From: Pelagomonas calceolata | Taxonomy: Eukaryota > Sar > Pelagophyceae > Pelagomonadales > Pelagomonadaceae | Direction: 5' to 3' | DNA length: 64,000 nt | Assembly (NCBI GenBank): GCA_918797485.1 | Contig: CAKKNE010000002.1 | Coordinates: forward strand, 6,042,501-6,106,500 | Shown here: positions 16,127-24,493 of the stretch, piece after piece | Layout of the letters: every line of letters begins with the position of its first letter | Position numbering within the stretch: position 1 is the stretch's first letter | Translations under genes and position numbers: made by a program | The notes under the pieces: model-generated | The model's input: only the letters and a program-made list of their open reading frames with translations | What the model was told of the DNA's origin: nothing | Database searches by the model: none

Positions 16127-16290
16127 CGAGGGGTGCCGGCTCAAAAGCTGGAGCGTACGCACAGCCAGATGGCGAATTCTAGCGTCGTTCGTACCGATTC
16201 GGACCGCTGACTTAGCAGTTCGAGCGCGCTTGGCCAGTGGGCGGTGAAGAATGAAATAAGCTCACATCATCCATCAGCAGTCGAATTCGG

Positions 16291-17449
16291 ATGCCGCGCT
16301 GCTCCGTCTGCGACGACGGCGCCGCGCTCCTCTGCGGCGCCTGCGTAGACGCCGAGCTCGCGGCGTCGCGGGCCCGCCTCGCGCAGGCCAGGCGCGCCGA
16401 GGCCGACTGGAGGGCCCAGGCCGAGGCGGCGCCGGCGCGACCGCCGGAGGTCGACGCGGACGCGGTCGCCGCGGGCCTCGCGAAGACGCTGCTGGCCGTC
16501 GCGCGGCGGGTCCACGCGGACCGGGCGCAATTACGTACGGCGCGCGCCGCGAACGACGCGACGCGGCGGCGCGTCGAGGCGGCGCGGCGGCGCCTTGCGA
16601 AGAGACGCGCCGAGCTCGACGCGTTGCGAAGCGCGATCCAGGCGCCGTCGGCGAGGGCGTCGCTCCGCGCGACGCCGCGCTGGGCGACGGTCGCCGCTTT
16701 ATTTGAAGCGTTTCCCATCGTCGAGATCTCGCCGCGGCCCAAGCGGCGGTCCCTGCGGGGCGTCGCGACGATCTGCGGCCTGCCGCTCCCGAGCGACGCG
16801 CGCGCGTGCCGGGAGCAGCTGCCGCCCGAGGTCTGGCGCTGCGCGCTCGCGGCCGTGGCGCGCGTCGTCGCCACGGCCGCGGACGAGCTGGGCGTGGCGC
16901 TGCCGCACCCGCTGGGCGTCGGTGGGTCGGCGCTCGCGCGCGTCGCCGACGGCGACGCCGCCGCGGCGGCGCGCTACGCGCTGACGCCGGCCGCGCCGGA
17001 CTTCGAGACGGCGCTGGACTTGTTGCGGAACGACGTCACGCGGCTCTGCGTCGAGGGCGGCGTTCGTGCGCCGCGTGGAATTGTTTCCAGAGACGACGGC
17101 GCTTGAAATTCGATTTTCGCACGCGTGGAATTGTTTGAGAGATATATATATGCGGGCTTGAAATTCTATCTTCGCACAGGTCGCGCCGGGCGACCTCGGC
17201 CCGGCGGAGTGCATGCTGCCGAACCTGCTGGCGCTGCGGGCCGTCGCGCGGCGGCGCGCCGCCGGAGCGCCCCCGGCGGCGCGCCCGCACGCCTCATCGC
17301 CGCAGTCGGACGACGCCGCCGTGCCCGAGGAGCCGTCGTCGCCCCGCGAGCGGGCCGCGTCCTCGGCCGAGGAGGACTGGCACATGGTCGGCGACGACCC
17401 GTTCGCGACGCTCGCCGAGGCCGACCGCCAGTACTCCTCCCCTGTTTGA
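16291..17449 (+). CDS. UVRAG/Atg14-like autophagy protein
   Basis: Exons 16291-17061 and 17180-17449, phase 0, 346 residues. The N-terminus has a small Cys cluster (CSVCDDGAALLCGAC) followed by a coiled coil (residues 25-120). The conserved block RRSLRGVATICGLPLPSD, then CALAAVARVVATAADELGVALPHPLGVGGS, and LDLLRNDVTRLCVEGGV ... CMLPNLLALRAV is the BARA-like region of UVRAG/Vps38/Atg14 family proteins, which belong to the class III PI3-kinase complex. The tail is Ser/Pro/acidic. The exon join restores the family spacing before the MLPNLLAL motif. Confidence 0.75.
17073..17177 (+). repeat. Tandem 50-55 bp duplication inside an intron
   Basis: Units 17073-17122 and 17123-17177 both begin GCGTGGAATTGTTT and end in GCTTGAAATTC...TTCGCAC. 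The second has gained a (TA) run. They make up nearly the whole 118-bp UVRAG-like intron, so only the last unit's AG is used. Confidence 0.75.
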
Positions 17450-17487
17450 AGAAAGACATAAGTTTGTTACATTGTACTAGCCGTATA

Positions 17488-18573
17488 CTAGCCGCGGACC
17501 TCGCGCAGCGGGTGGCTCGTGTCGTCGACGTCGCGGACGGGCGCCGTCTCCACGCGACAGAGGCCCCGCTGCTTTGATTTGACCTGCGTCGTCAGCCGGT
17601 CGATGCGCGTCCGCTGCGCCTCCGAGAAGAGGTGCCGCCGCTCGGCGCAGGCCAGGACCGCCGCCTCGACCGGCGTCTTCGCCCAGGGCTTGGACTCGTA
17701 GGCCGCCCAGCCGCTCTTGAGGCAGTGCACGATCGCGTCCCTTCTTTGGACCGCGGCGTCGCTCTCGTCCAAACCCAGCGCCTCGACGGCCTTGTGCACG
17801 CGCTTCATCGCCGCGCAGAAGTCGTAGGTGTCGTCCGTCTCCCGTAAGGTGCGCGCCGTCCGTAACGACAGGCGCCACGTCGCGACCTGGACGCGGTCGT
17901 CGACGCCAAAACTACTTCGGTCCGCCTTCCCTAAAGCTTCCACGGCGTCGCCCAGCGGCCCCACCAAACCGTCGGAGACGGCGCCCGACGCCGCGAAGGA
18001 CCGCAGCGCGTCGACGTACAAGGGCGCCGTCTCCTCGGTCACGCCGCCGTCGACCCCCGCGAGCGTCGCGAGCATGGCCAGGGCCTTGGACGCCTTCGCG
18101 GCGTTCGTCCGCGCGCTGCTCTTCAGGATGGCGCACACTCGTTTCACGGTCGCCGCCGCGTCCACGGTCTGCTCGGTCTTCTTGAACGACACGGACTTCT
18201 TCTTCTTCTTTGGTTTTGTTGGTACGGTGTCCTTGTAGTAGCCCAATCCGTGGTCGCCTTTCTTGAACACGTAGCCCGGCCGCGAGCCGTCATATGCGTC
18301 GGCGGGGGCAAAGGGCGCGTCCGTGGGCGGCTCGCTCGGCGCGGGCCGCGCCTTCTTCGCCGGCGGCGCCTCGGCTGCGACGATGTCGTCGTCGTCGTCG
18401 AACTCGAGGAGGAGTCCCGTGGCCTTCGCGGGCGGCGGCGTCGGCGGGCGCTTCTTGTTCAGGCCCGGCGGCGGCGTCGGCGGCCGCTTCGCTTTGAGGC
18501 CGGGCGGCGGCGTCGGCGGGCGTGCTGCCGGTGCAGAAGCGATGTTGTCGTCGTCGTCGAAGTCGAACTCCAT
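17488..18573 (-). CDS. Unknown protein with KRPPTPPPGL repeats
   Basis: A single exon of 361 residues. The N-terminus has two acidic FDDDDN-type stretches separated by three copies of a KRPPTPPPGL repeat, an SH3/WW-ligand-like pattern. At about 95-115 is GSRPGYVFKKGDHGLGYYKD, a motif seen in assorted nuclear proteins, followed by a Lys-rich nuclear-localisation-like run. The remaining 220 residues are helical (KRVCAILKSSARTNAAKASK, LAMLATLAG). Nuclear location is likely; the function is not recognised. It is divergent from the F-box-like gene, with one GCTAG palindrome between. Confidence 0.7.
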   Translation of the reverse strand: MEFDFDDDDNIASAPAARPPTPPPGLKAKRPPTPPPGLNKKRPPTPPPAKATGLLLEFDDDDDIVAAEAPPAKKARPAPSEPPTDAPFAPADAYDGSRPGYVFKKGDHGLGYYKDTVPTKPKKKKKSVSFKKTEQTVDAAATVKRVCAILKSSARTNAAKASKALAMLATLAGVDGGVTEETAPLYVDALRSFAASGAVSDGLVGPLGDAVEALGKADRSSFGVDDRVQVATWRLSLRTARTLRETDDTYDFCAAMKRVHKAVEALGLDESDAAVQRRDAIVHCLKSGWAAYESKPWAKTPVEAAVLACAERRHLFSEAQRTRIDRLTTQVKSKQRGLCRVETAPVRDVDDTSHPLREVRG

Positions 18574-18774
18574 CTGTTTGTACGTCTCGCGCTACGCCGC
18601 CTTCGCTGTGATGCTGCACACTTGTGAGCAGTGGGTTGTGGTGGGTGGCGTGGCGTCGCACACTAGCGGCTGTGTTGCGTCCGCTTCTGGGCAGCGAGAG
18701 GAGTATTTTGAGGCGGTACTACCGTTGCGATGACAGCAGTAATGTGTTTTTATGCCGTCGAGCCCTCTCGGCTT

Positions 18775-18798
18775 GCTAGTGTCTCTTACACCGCTAGC
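18775..18798 (+). repeat. GCTAG palindromic repeat between divergent genes
   Basis: GCTAGTGTCTCTTAC followed by ACCGCTAGC. It lies 202 bp upstream of the minus gene start (18573) and 161 bp upstream of the plus gene start (18959). The rest of 18574-18958 holds nothing I recognise. Confidence 0.8.
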
Positions 18799-18958
18799 TG
18801 GCCAACTTTTTGACGGCCTCAACAACCACCGAAGTGGTGTCAAATTGGTAAGACACTCGCGTTTCGCAGTGCCTTGCATTGTCTCTCGCTCGTGCAGCGC
18901 GAAGGTTGGTCTACCGCTCGTCCGTCTGGCTTTTTTCAGGAGGCCCCCTTGGAGCAGC

Positions 18959-19873
18959 ATGTCCATCTGCGGCGAAATGGACGCGTCCCCAGCCACGACT
19001 CTGGTTGATCTGCCGAAAGAGGTGCTCGGCGTCGTCGGCGGGTTCGCTGACCCGGTAGGAGTCTTCGGGTGCTTAGCGAAAGCGACGCGGGACGCCTGCG
19101 ACTTGGCCTGCCAGACTCTCGCGCGGGCGCGGTATCCGGCGTGGGCGCTACCGAACCGACTGCCTTTGATGTCCGAATCCGCGGAAAGCTACCCGTCGTG
19201 GCGCGCGCTCATCGCCGATGACAATGCTCGGGCGGGCATGTGGTGTTTGGACGTCGGCACCGGCTCTAGCATTGCGGGTGCGAACGCCAGATATTACGAT
19301 ACGTACATCTCGCGAGTGGCGCGCGATCCGGCTAATTCAGGACAGCTCGTGGTCATCATGGAAGAACGTGGGGAAAACGATCTTGGCAGCGTGCACACAA
19401 GTTCTTGGGGTCCACGTTTTAATATCTTAGTGAACGATTGGGTGTCCACGCATTACGGCTTAGAGCCTGGAGTTTGTAAAAGAATCCGATCGGTGCACGA
19501 GTACATACTCCGTACGGACGGCCACGCGGTCTGCCGGCTGTATTTTCCATCGGTGGCGGGTGCGCATCGCGGAATTGGCTACTCCGCAGGGGGGCTCGCG
19601 ACTGGGTGGGACAAAGGACATTCGATAGGTTTCGAGTACTCCTGGCCTACAGGAGGGACCACTTTGATACCCTATGGCCCCTCCCCGTGCTTCCTGCAAA
19701 GGGGTGAATTCAAGACCTGGGAGGCCGCCTTCCGAGGCCCGGGACTCCCGCCGGGCGCTTGGAGGCGCTCCTTCGTGCCACGCCCGCTGCCGTACGCCGA
19801 CGTGGCGATCGAGTTGTGGGATTTGCCCCCGTCGATCCTTGCCCGCCACCGAAGAGGCAAGTGGGGCGTGTAG
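18959..19873 (+). CDS. F-box-like protein
   Basis: The start is taken at the ATG at 18959 (MSICGEMDASPATTLVDLP), because the longer frame to 18752 runs through a promoter repeat. Residues 10-60, LVDLPKEVLGVVGGFADPVG...CLAKATRDACDLACQ, have the Leu-Pro-x-Glu-Val pattern of an F-box, the Skp1-binding module of ubiquitin ligases. The remaining 240 residues are a beta-rich region with many Trp and Gly (WGPRFNILVNDWVSTHYG, GWDKGHSIGFEYSWP), resembling a SPRY/lectin-like substrate domain without a clear match. No introns. Confidence 0.65.
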   Translation: MSICGEMDASPATTLVDLPKEVLGVVGGFADPVGVFGCLAKATRDACDLACQTLARARYPAWALPNRLPLMSESAESYPSWRALIADDNARAGMWCLDVGTGSSIAGANARYYDTYISRVARDPANSGQLVVIMEERGENDLGSVHTSSWGPRFNILVNDWVSTHYGLEPGVCKRIRSVHEYILRTDGHAVCRLYFPSVAGAHRGIGYSAGGLATGWDKGHSIGFEYSWPTGGTTLIPYGPSPCFLQRGEFKTWEAAFRGPGLPPGAWRRSFVPRPLPYADVAIELWDLPPSILARHRRGKWGV

Positions 19874-19925
19874 ACTATAAAAACGAACGGGGCGACAGAA
19901 CTTTAAAAACCGGTGCCCGGGCGCG

Positions 19926-20204
19926 TCACGCCCCGCCCGGCTCCGGCGCCTGCTGCATGAGCGTGATCGTGTCGCCCTTGAGCAGTATGCGGTTGAGCTT
20001 CTTCCGCTTCTTCGTCTTGACGTCGAGCTCCTCGGCGTCGTCCAGGACCACGTTCATGTACTCGTCGAAGCCGATGATGCGGCCCTCGATCTTCGTGCCC
20101 GTGTTCTCGTAGAGCCAGACCTGGATCCGCGTCCGCGACTGCAGGAACCGGAAGATCAGGTTGATCGGCTGCGTCATCACCTTCTTGACGGAGCGCGTCG
20201 CCAT
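19926..20204 (-). CDS. SNRPE: Spliceosomal Sm protein E
   Basis: 92 residues, the full family length. The Sm1 and Sm2 motifs are clear: [41 protein letters not shown] and [14 protein letters not shown], nearly identical to human SmE. It is a ring subunit of U1, U2, U4 and U5 snRNPs. No intron. The stop lies 53 bp from the stop of the convergent F-box-like gene. Confidence 0.97.
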   Translation of the reverse strand: MATRSVKKVMTQPINLIFRFLQSRTRIQVWLYENTGTKIEGRIIGFDEYMNVVLDDAEELDVKTKKRKKLNRILLKGDTITLMQQAPEPGGA

Positions 20205-21028
20205 GGTCGCGGGCCTGCGCGGGAATTCGATCGCGGGCGCGCGGGCGAGACACCCGCGTCGAGACGCGCGGCGCGCCCCTCAGTCTCTGCGACGGCCGGC
20301 CGCGGCGGCGAGCGCGGAGCTCTCTCGGGGCATCGCGACACTAGACGTGCCGCCGCCGCGAGCGCGGACGCGACGGCGCGGCATCGCCGGCCGCGGCCCC
20401 GGGGCCGCGACCTCCGCCGCGCCGCGGCGCGGGCCGCGGCCGCCCGTCGCCGCCGGCGGCGCGGGGCGGACGGCCGCCAGTTCGCCTCTTTGGTTGGTCG
20501 GGGGAGCGAACGGCAAGGCGTGACCCCGCGAAGGTTGGTGTGAACCACGGATAAGGGTTAGGGTTCGGGTCCCATTGGTCCGAGGACCGCCGGGTGGCCC
20601 TTCGCCCCGCGCGCCTCATGTGCGGTGGTAGCATCATCGGGGACAACGCTTGAAGGCGGTGTGAGCGACGCGGCGCCGCACGGCTGTCGTTTATATTATC
20701 AGCAAAGCGGCGCGCGGCGCGTGGGGCCCTAGATCTAGGCGGCGGTACCCGCGACGCTCCGCTCGGCAGCAAAGTGGTGCAGGGCGTTAACTGGCAAATG
20801 GTCAACCCAGGAAAGCGCTCACACCGAGCACTGCGGCTCCAAAGCCGGGGAGGCGATGGCCCTGCTAGTGTCTTACCGCCGCTAGCAAGTGCCGCTCAGC
20901 GCCGGTGGCTTTTAGGCCTTTTCGCGCGCCCTGGCCTCGCCGACGGGCGCGGGACAGGCGCTGGGACAGCCTGAGAACCGGAGGAGGACCGGGCAGGACC
21001 GGGGGGCAGCACAGACCAGCCCAGAGAG
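20205..21028. other. Intergenic, very GC-rich
   Basis: 824 bp between SmE (minus) and the ankyrin/IQ gene (plus). Low-complexity CG-rich sequence to 20520, then a short AAGGGTTAGGGTTCGGG stretch near 20552, and one GCTAG palindrome at 20864. No gene recognised. Confidence 0.5.
20864..20886 (+). repeat. GCTAG palindromic repeat
   Basis: GCTAGTGTCTTACC followed by GCCGCTAGC, 143 bp upstream of the start at 21029. Confidence 0.8.
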
Positions 21029-22528
21029 ATGGACCAGATCGAGGAGCGCGCGCCCCCCAAGCCACAGACCAGCCGCTGGAAGGAGATCACGGCGCGCAAC
21101 ACGGCCCAATATAAAGCGAGGCGGGCTCCGCTCCACAAGCGCGCGTTCAAGGGCCTGCAGCCCGACCCGCGGCGCACGTCCGGCGTCGACGCGCGGTACT
21201 CGCGCACCGCGGCGCACGGCGGCCGGCGCGCGCACGGCGGTACGAGGCGCAATCTCCTGCGGTGGGGCTCGGCGCTGCTGCGGGGCATCGCCGACGACGA
21301 CGCGGAACAGGTTCTCGACGCGCTCGCCATGCCGTCCGCGAACGTCCACTGCCGAGTGACGGGCGGCGCCTTCGGCGCGCCCTTCGACTACGCGGGAGAC
21401 GCGCTCGTGAGCGTCCAGCGCATCCAGCGCGAGGTCGACAAGTCGCAGAAGCTCGCGCACGACCTCGCGGACAAGCTGCCGCGCTACTACTCGGCGCAGG
21501 AGTGGGCGAACATCGAGGCGAGTCTCAGGGAGATCTCGACGTACTTCCCGCCCACGTCTGCGATCTTCGAGGTGTGCCGCGTCGGCGACTCCGCCTTACA
21601 TTTAGCGGTGCGGCACGGCGCGTTCGGCGCGGCGAAGATCCTGCTGAGCCGCGGCTGCGACCCCATCGCGGAGAACGACGAGGGCCACACCGTCGCCTAT
21701 TTGTTGGGGGAGCGGTTCAAGGTCTTCGAGGAGATGTTGCGACAGGCGGACTCGCACGCGGACGCCGCGGCGCGGCGCGACGCGCGGCGCAAGGTCGACA
21801 ACGCCCGCGACGACATCCGGGCCGTCGCGAACGCGGTCATCGACCGCCTCGAGGAGCGCGACGAGGCCGTCATGGCGCCGCTGGCGTTCAAGAAGTGGCA
21901 GCTCCAGATCGAGGGCGAGGATTTGGATCGCAAGGACCAGGCGACGCTGGACCAGCGCGCCAAGCTGCAGCAGGAGCTCGAGGTCGCCCACGACATCGCT
22001 CACAAAACGAAGGCGGACGCGCGGTCGCGCCGCGCGTCCAAGGCCACGTCGGCGCGAGCTCTGTTCCGGAGCCGCGACGAGCGCAAGGCGACGCTGCGCC
22101 AGCGCGCCACCTCCAGCGCCGGCGCGCCGGCGCGGCACTACGAGACGGCGTACTCGTCCGCGCGCGACTTCGAGCCGGGCGAGCGCCGGAGCCGCGGCTC
22201 CGTCTCCTTCTCCGTCGGCCACTACTACCAGAACGCGCCGTCGGCCTTCGAGCGCGGCGAGGCGCGGCGCCGCGCGGGCCCGCCGTCGCTGTCCGACGTC
22301 TCCGAGGGCTTCTTCGACGACATCGACGTGAACGACTGGCTCATGGACCTCGACCACGCGGCGGTGCTGGTCCAGGCGAACTGGCGCGCGATCGCCTGCC
22401 GCCAGGCGCTGCTGCGCGCCGTGCGCCACGCGTCCGCGGCGGCGATCCAGACGCGGTACCGCGAGCACCGCCGGGCGATGCGGCTCTGGGACGCGGCGCT
22501 CGGGCGGCGGAAGCGGGGCTACTACTAA
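21029..22528 (+). CDS. Ankyrin-repeat and IQ-motif protein
   Basis: 499 residues, no introns. After a basic N-terminus, residues about 185-230 hold one or two ankyrin-type repeats (DSALHLAVRHGAFGAAKILLSRGCDPIAENDEGHT). A helical coiled region follows (AHDIAHKTKADARSRRASKA). The C-terminal 60 residues carry two IQ-like motifs (AAVLVQANWRAIACRQALLR; AAAIQTRYREHRRAMRLW), which bind calmodulin. It may be a calcium-responsive scaffold, of the kind found in axonemal or cytoskeletal proteins. The start is the first ATG after the palindromic repeat. Confidence 0.75.
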   Translation: MDQIEERAPPKPQTSRWKEITARNTAQYKARRAPLHKRAFKGLQPDPRRTSGVDARYSRTAAHGGRRAHGGTRRNLLRWGSALLRGIADDDAEQVLDALAMPSANVHCRVTGGAFGAPFDYAGDALVSVQRIQREVDKSQKLAHDLADKLPRYYSAQEWANIEASLREISTYFPPTSAIFEVCRVGDSALHLAVRHGAFGAAKILLSRGCDPIAENDEGHTVAYLLGERFKVFEEMLRQADSHADAAARRDARRKVDNARDDIRAVANAVIDRLEERDEAVMAPLAFKKWQLQIEGEDLDRKDQATLDQRAKLQQELEVAHDIAHKTKADARSRRASKATSARALFRSRDERKATLRQRATSSAGAPARHYETAYSSARDFEPGERRSRGSVSFSVGHYYQNAPSAFERGEARRRAGPPSLSDVSEGFFDDIDVNDWLMDLDHAAVLVQANWRAIACRQALLRAVRHASAAAIQTRYREHRRAMRLWDAALGRRKRGYY

Positions 22529-22569
22529 TGAGGTTGTTGTATTTTCTTGTGAGACCCGCGCTAAGACGA

Positions 22570-22593
22570 GCTAGCGGCCTGTAAGACACTAGC
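22570..22593 (-). repeat. GCTAG palindromic repeat
   Basis: GCTAGCGGCCTG followed by TAAGACACTAGC, 42 bp after a stop codon. It is the only copy whose nearest gene end is a stop. Confidence 0.8.
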
Positions 22594-22903
22594 ACTAGAT
22601 ACCCTTCCTCCGACAGGCGCCGTTGTTGGCGACGACGCCGTAGGCCCAACAACACGCGGCCGCGATCCATAGATTTATAATGTGTTGGTTTTTAGTCGTC
22701 TCCGCGGAGGGGGGGGGAGGGGGGAGCCGCGCCTGGTAAGGGCGCGAGCGTCACGAAGACGGGGGAGATGCGTCCGTGCCGTCACGCGTAATCGAGGTTG
22801 ATTTCGCTCTCACCGCGGCGAATAAGCCGTCTAGAGAGCAATGACCAAAGGCCCGACGGCGCTTATTTTGATGCTGCTAAGCCGACGCATCTACGCTTTC
22901 TAA

Positions 22904-22925
22904 CTAGTGTCTTACAGGCCGCTAG
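22904..22925 (+). repeat. GCTAG palindromic repeat
   Basis: CTAGTGTCTTACAGG followed by CCGCTAG, about 650 bp upstream of the start at 23579 (570 bp if translation begins at 23498). Confidence 0.75.
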
Positions 22926-23578
22926 GGTCAGAGCTCGGGACTCGTCGAAGACAACATTACGAATTACAAGGGGCGCGAGAGCTATCGCCGCGGTCGCGAT
23001 GGGTTACAGTTTATGCGACGCCCGAGAGACGTCGAAATAACCATAAACCTGAGCGCGGCCTGCTCGACGCGCCGCGCATCTGTTAAAGTGCGCATTCCGT
23101 TCACCCGGAACTCCCGCGATCGCTTGAGGGACGGAGTGGCCGGCATTGGTTTTGACTCACTCACCTCGGCGCCGAACCCCACACACTCGACAGATCAATG
23201 TGGAAAGCCACGTCCACATCAGACGCGCGCCACCACCTGAGTCCATGGTGTTCGCCCCGGGCTGCCCCATTGCCTTGAATCGTTACTGGAGAGGTCCCTC
23301 GTCGAGAGAAGACTAGTACGCTGCCGTGCTGCCGTGCGGGCGCGCAGCGCGATCTGCAGGCTGCTGCGTCTTTGGGCCTACTTGCGCATCGGCGTGTCGG
23401 CCTGATCGGCAGCCCGCGGTCCTACGCGACGTGTTTCGGCCCACTTGACAGCCACGGACCGTCGCGGGGTTAGTTTACCGCGCCGGGGCTGCTTGAGGTG
23501 AAAGAGGAGCTTCTGGAGTCCAGGGCTTGGACCAGCGACGGGGATTTTTTTTGGCGGCCCGTGACGCCCAGAAGACCG

Positions 23579-24343
23579 ATGGGGGCGGGCGCCAGCGCCC
23601 AGCCGCTGGTACCGCCACCGACGGAGCCGAAAGAAACAGCGGACAAGAACGACGACTCCCTGACGTCGGTCCACGACGCGCGCCTCGCGGCGCTGCTGCG
23701 CGGCGCCGGGACCCCCAAGCTCACGTACTCCGACTCCGCCTTCGAGGCGCTGTTGGCCCGAAACCTGCCGTCCCCGTTGGAATGGCCGCCGGCCTCGGAG
23801 ACGCGGCGGCGGCGCAAGACGCTGGACCGCCTCCAGGAGCTCTTCGGGAAGGCGAGCCTCTCGTCGCGGCAGGCGGCGCAGACCGTGGCCCAGCTCATGC
23901 CCGACGACGACGAGCGGGACGCCGTCGCCGAGTTCCTGATGGCGCGCGTCGACGCGAGCGCGCGGCCGGCCTACGTTACTGCTTTGTCGAGGTGCGAGCC
24001 GCCGCTCGCCGCCGATCTCCTCGAGCGCCTCGGGGACCGCGCGACGCGTGACGCGCAGGACGCCGCCATCGAGGCCGTCAGCAGAGGGCCGGCGCCGCAG
24101 CAACAGGCGACGCGCCCTGTCGCCACGACGCCGACGAAAAAGAGCGCGCCGCCGCCGCGGCATCCCAACAAGCCGTCTGCGTTTGCATGGCTCTTCCGTG
24201 ACCCGGCGCCACCGCGACCCGGGCTGAAGTGGGTCTACGGGAAGGGTTGGATTCCTGACAATCTTGGAAAACACGGCGCGCCCCCGTCGCCCCTGGAGCA
24301 TATCATCGACGCGGACGTCGCCGACCGACGGTCGCAGGGGTAG
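23579..24343 (+). CDS. Unknown protein, possible N-myristoylation
   Basis: I start at the ATG at 23579 because it gives MGAGASAQ, a classic N-myristoylation context; the frame is open to 23498. 254 residues. The middle (residues 40-190) is helical (TLDRLQELFGKASLSSRQAAQTVAQLMPDDDERDAVAEFLM). The tail has Pro/Thr-rich sequence and a final compact WLFRDP...GLKWVYGKGWIPDNLG segment. I recognise no domain. It probably sits on a membrane face if myristoylated. Confidence 0.6.
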   Translation: MGAGASAQPLVPPPTEPKETADKNDDSLTSVHDARLAALLRGAGTPKLTYSDSAFEALLARNLPSPLEWPPASETRRRRKTLDRLQELFGKASLSSRQAAQTVAQLMPDDDERDAVAEFLMARVDASARPAYVTALSRCEPPLAADLLERLGDRATRDAQDAAIEAVSRGPAPQQQATRPVATTPTKKSAPPPRHPNKPSAFAWLFRDPAPPRPGLKWVYGKGWIPDNLGKHGAPPSPLEHIIDADVADRRSQG

Positions 24344-24493
24344 TCCCCACTCCCAAAAAAAAACAGCCAACGCCCACCCGGTACATGTCCGGTCTCGACC
24401 ACGACATGCCCCCACACCTCCCTTGTCCTGTATACGCATGTGCACCGACGCCACCCGCGCGTCCCTGAGATAAGTTGACACAACAACGACAAG

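Larger units (their letters stand above)
22529..23578. other. Gene-free interval with G-tract and two palindromes
   Basis: 1.05 kb. It has GCTAG palindromes at 22570 and 22904 and a G-quadruplex-capable run at 22707-22726 (GGAGGGGGGGGGAGG, then GGGGAG). The rest is less GC-rich, with only short frames. I see no RNA gene. Confidence 0.55.

Noticed and set aside
18752-18958. N-terminal extension of the F-box-like gene
   Set aside because: It runs through a GCTAG promoter repeat and lacks any domain.
20549-20576. Telomere-like AAGGGTTAGGGTTCGGG
   Set aside because: Only about two imperfect units; too short to call an interstitial telomere.
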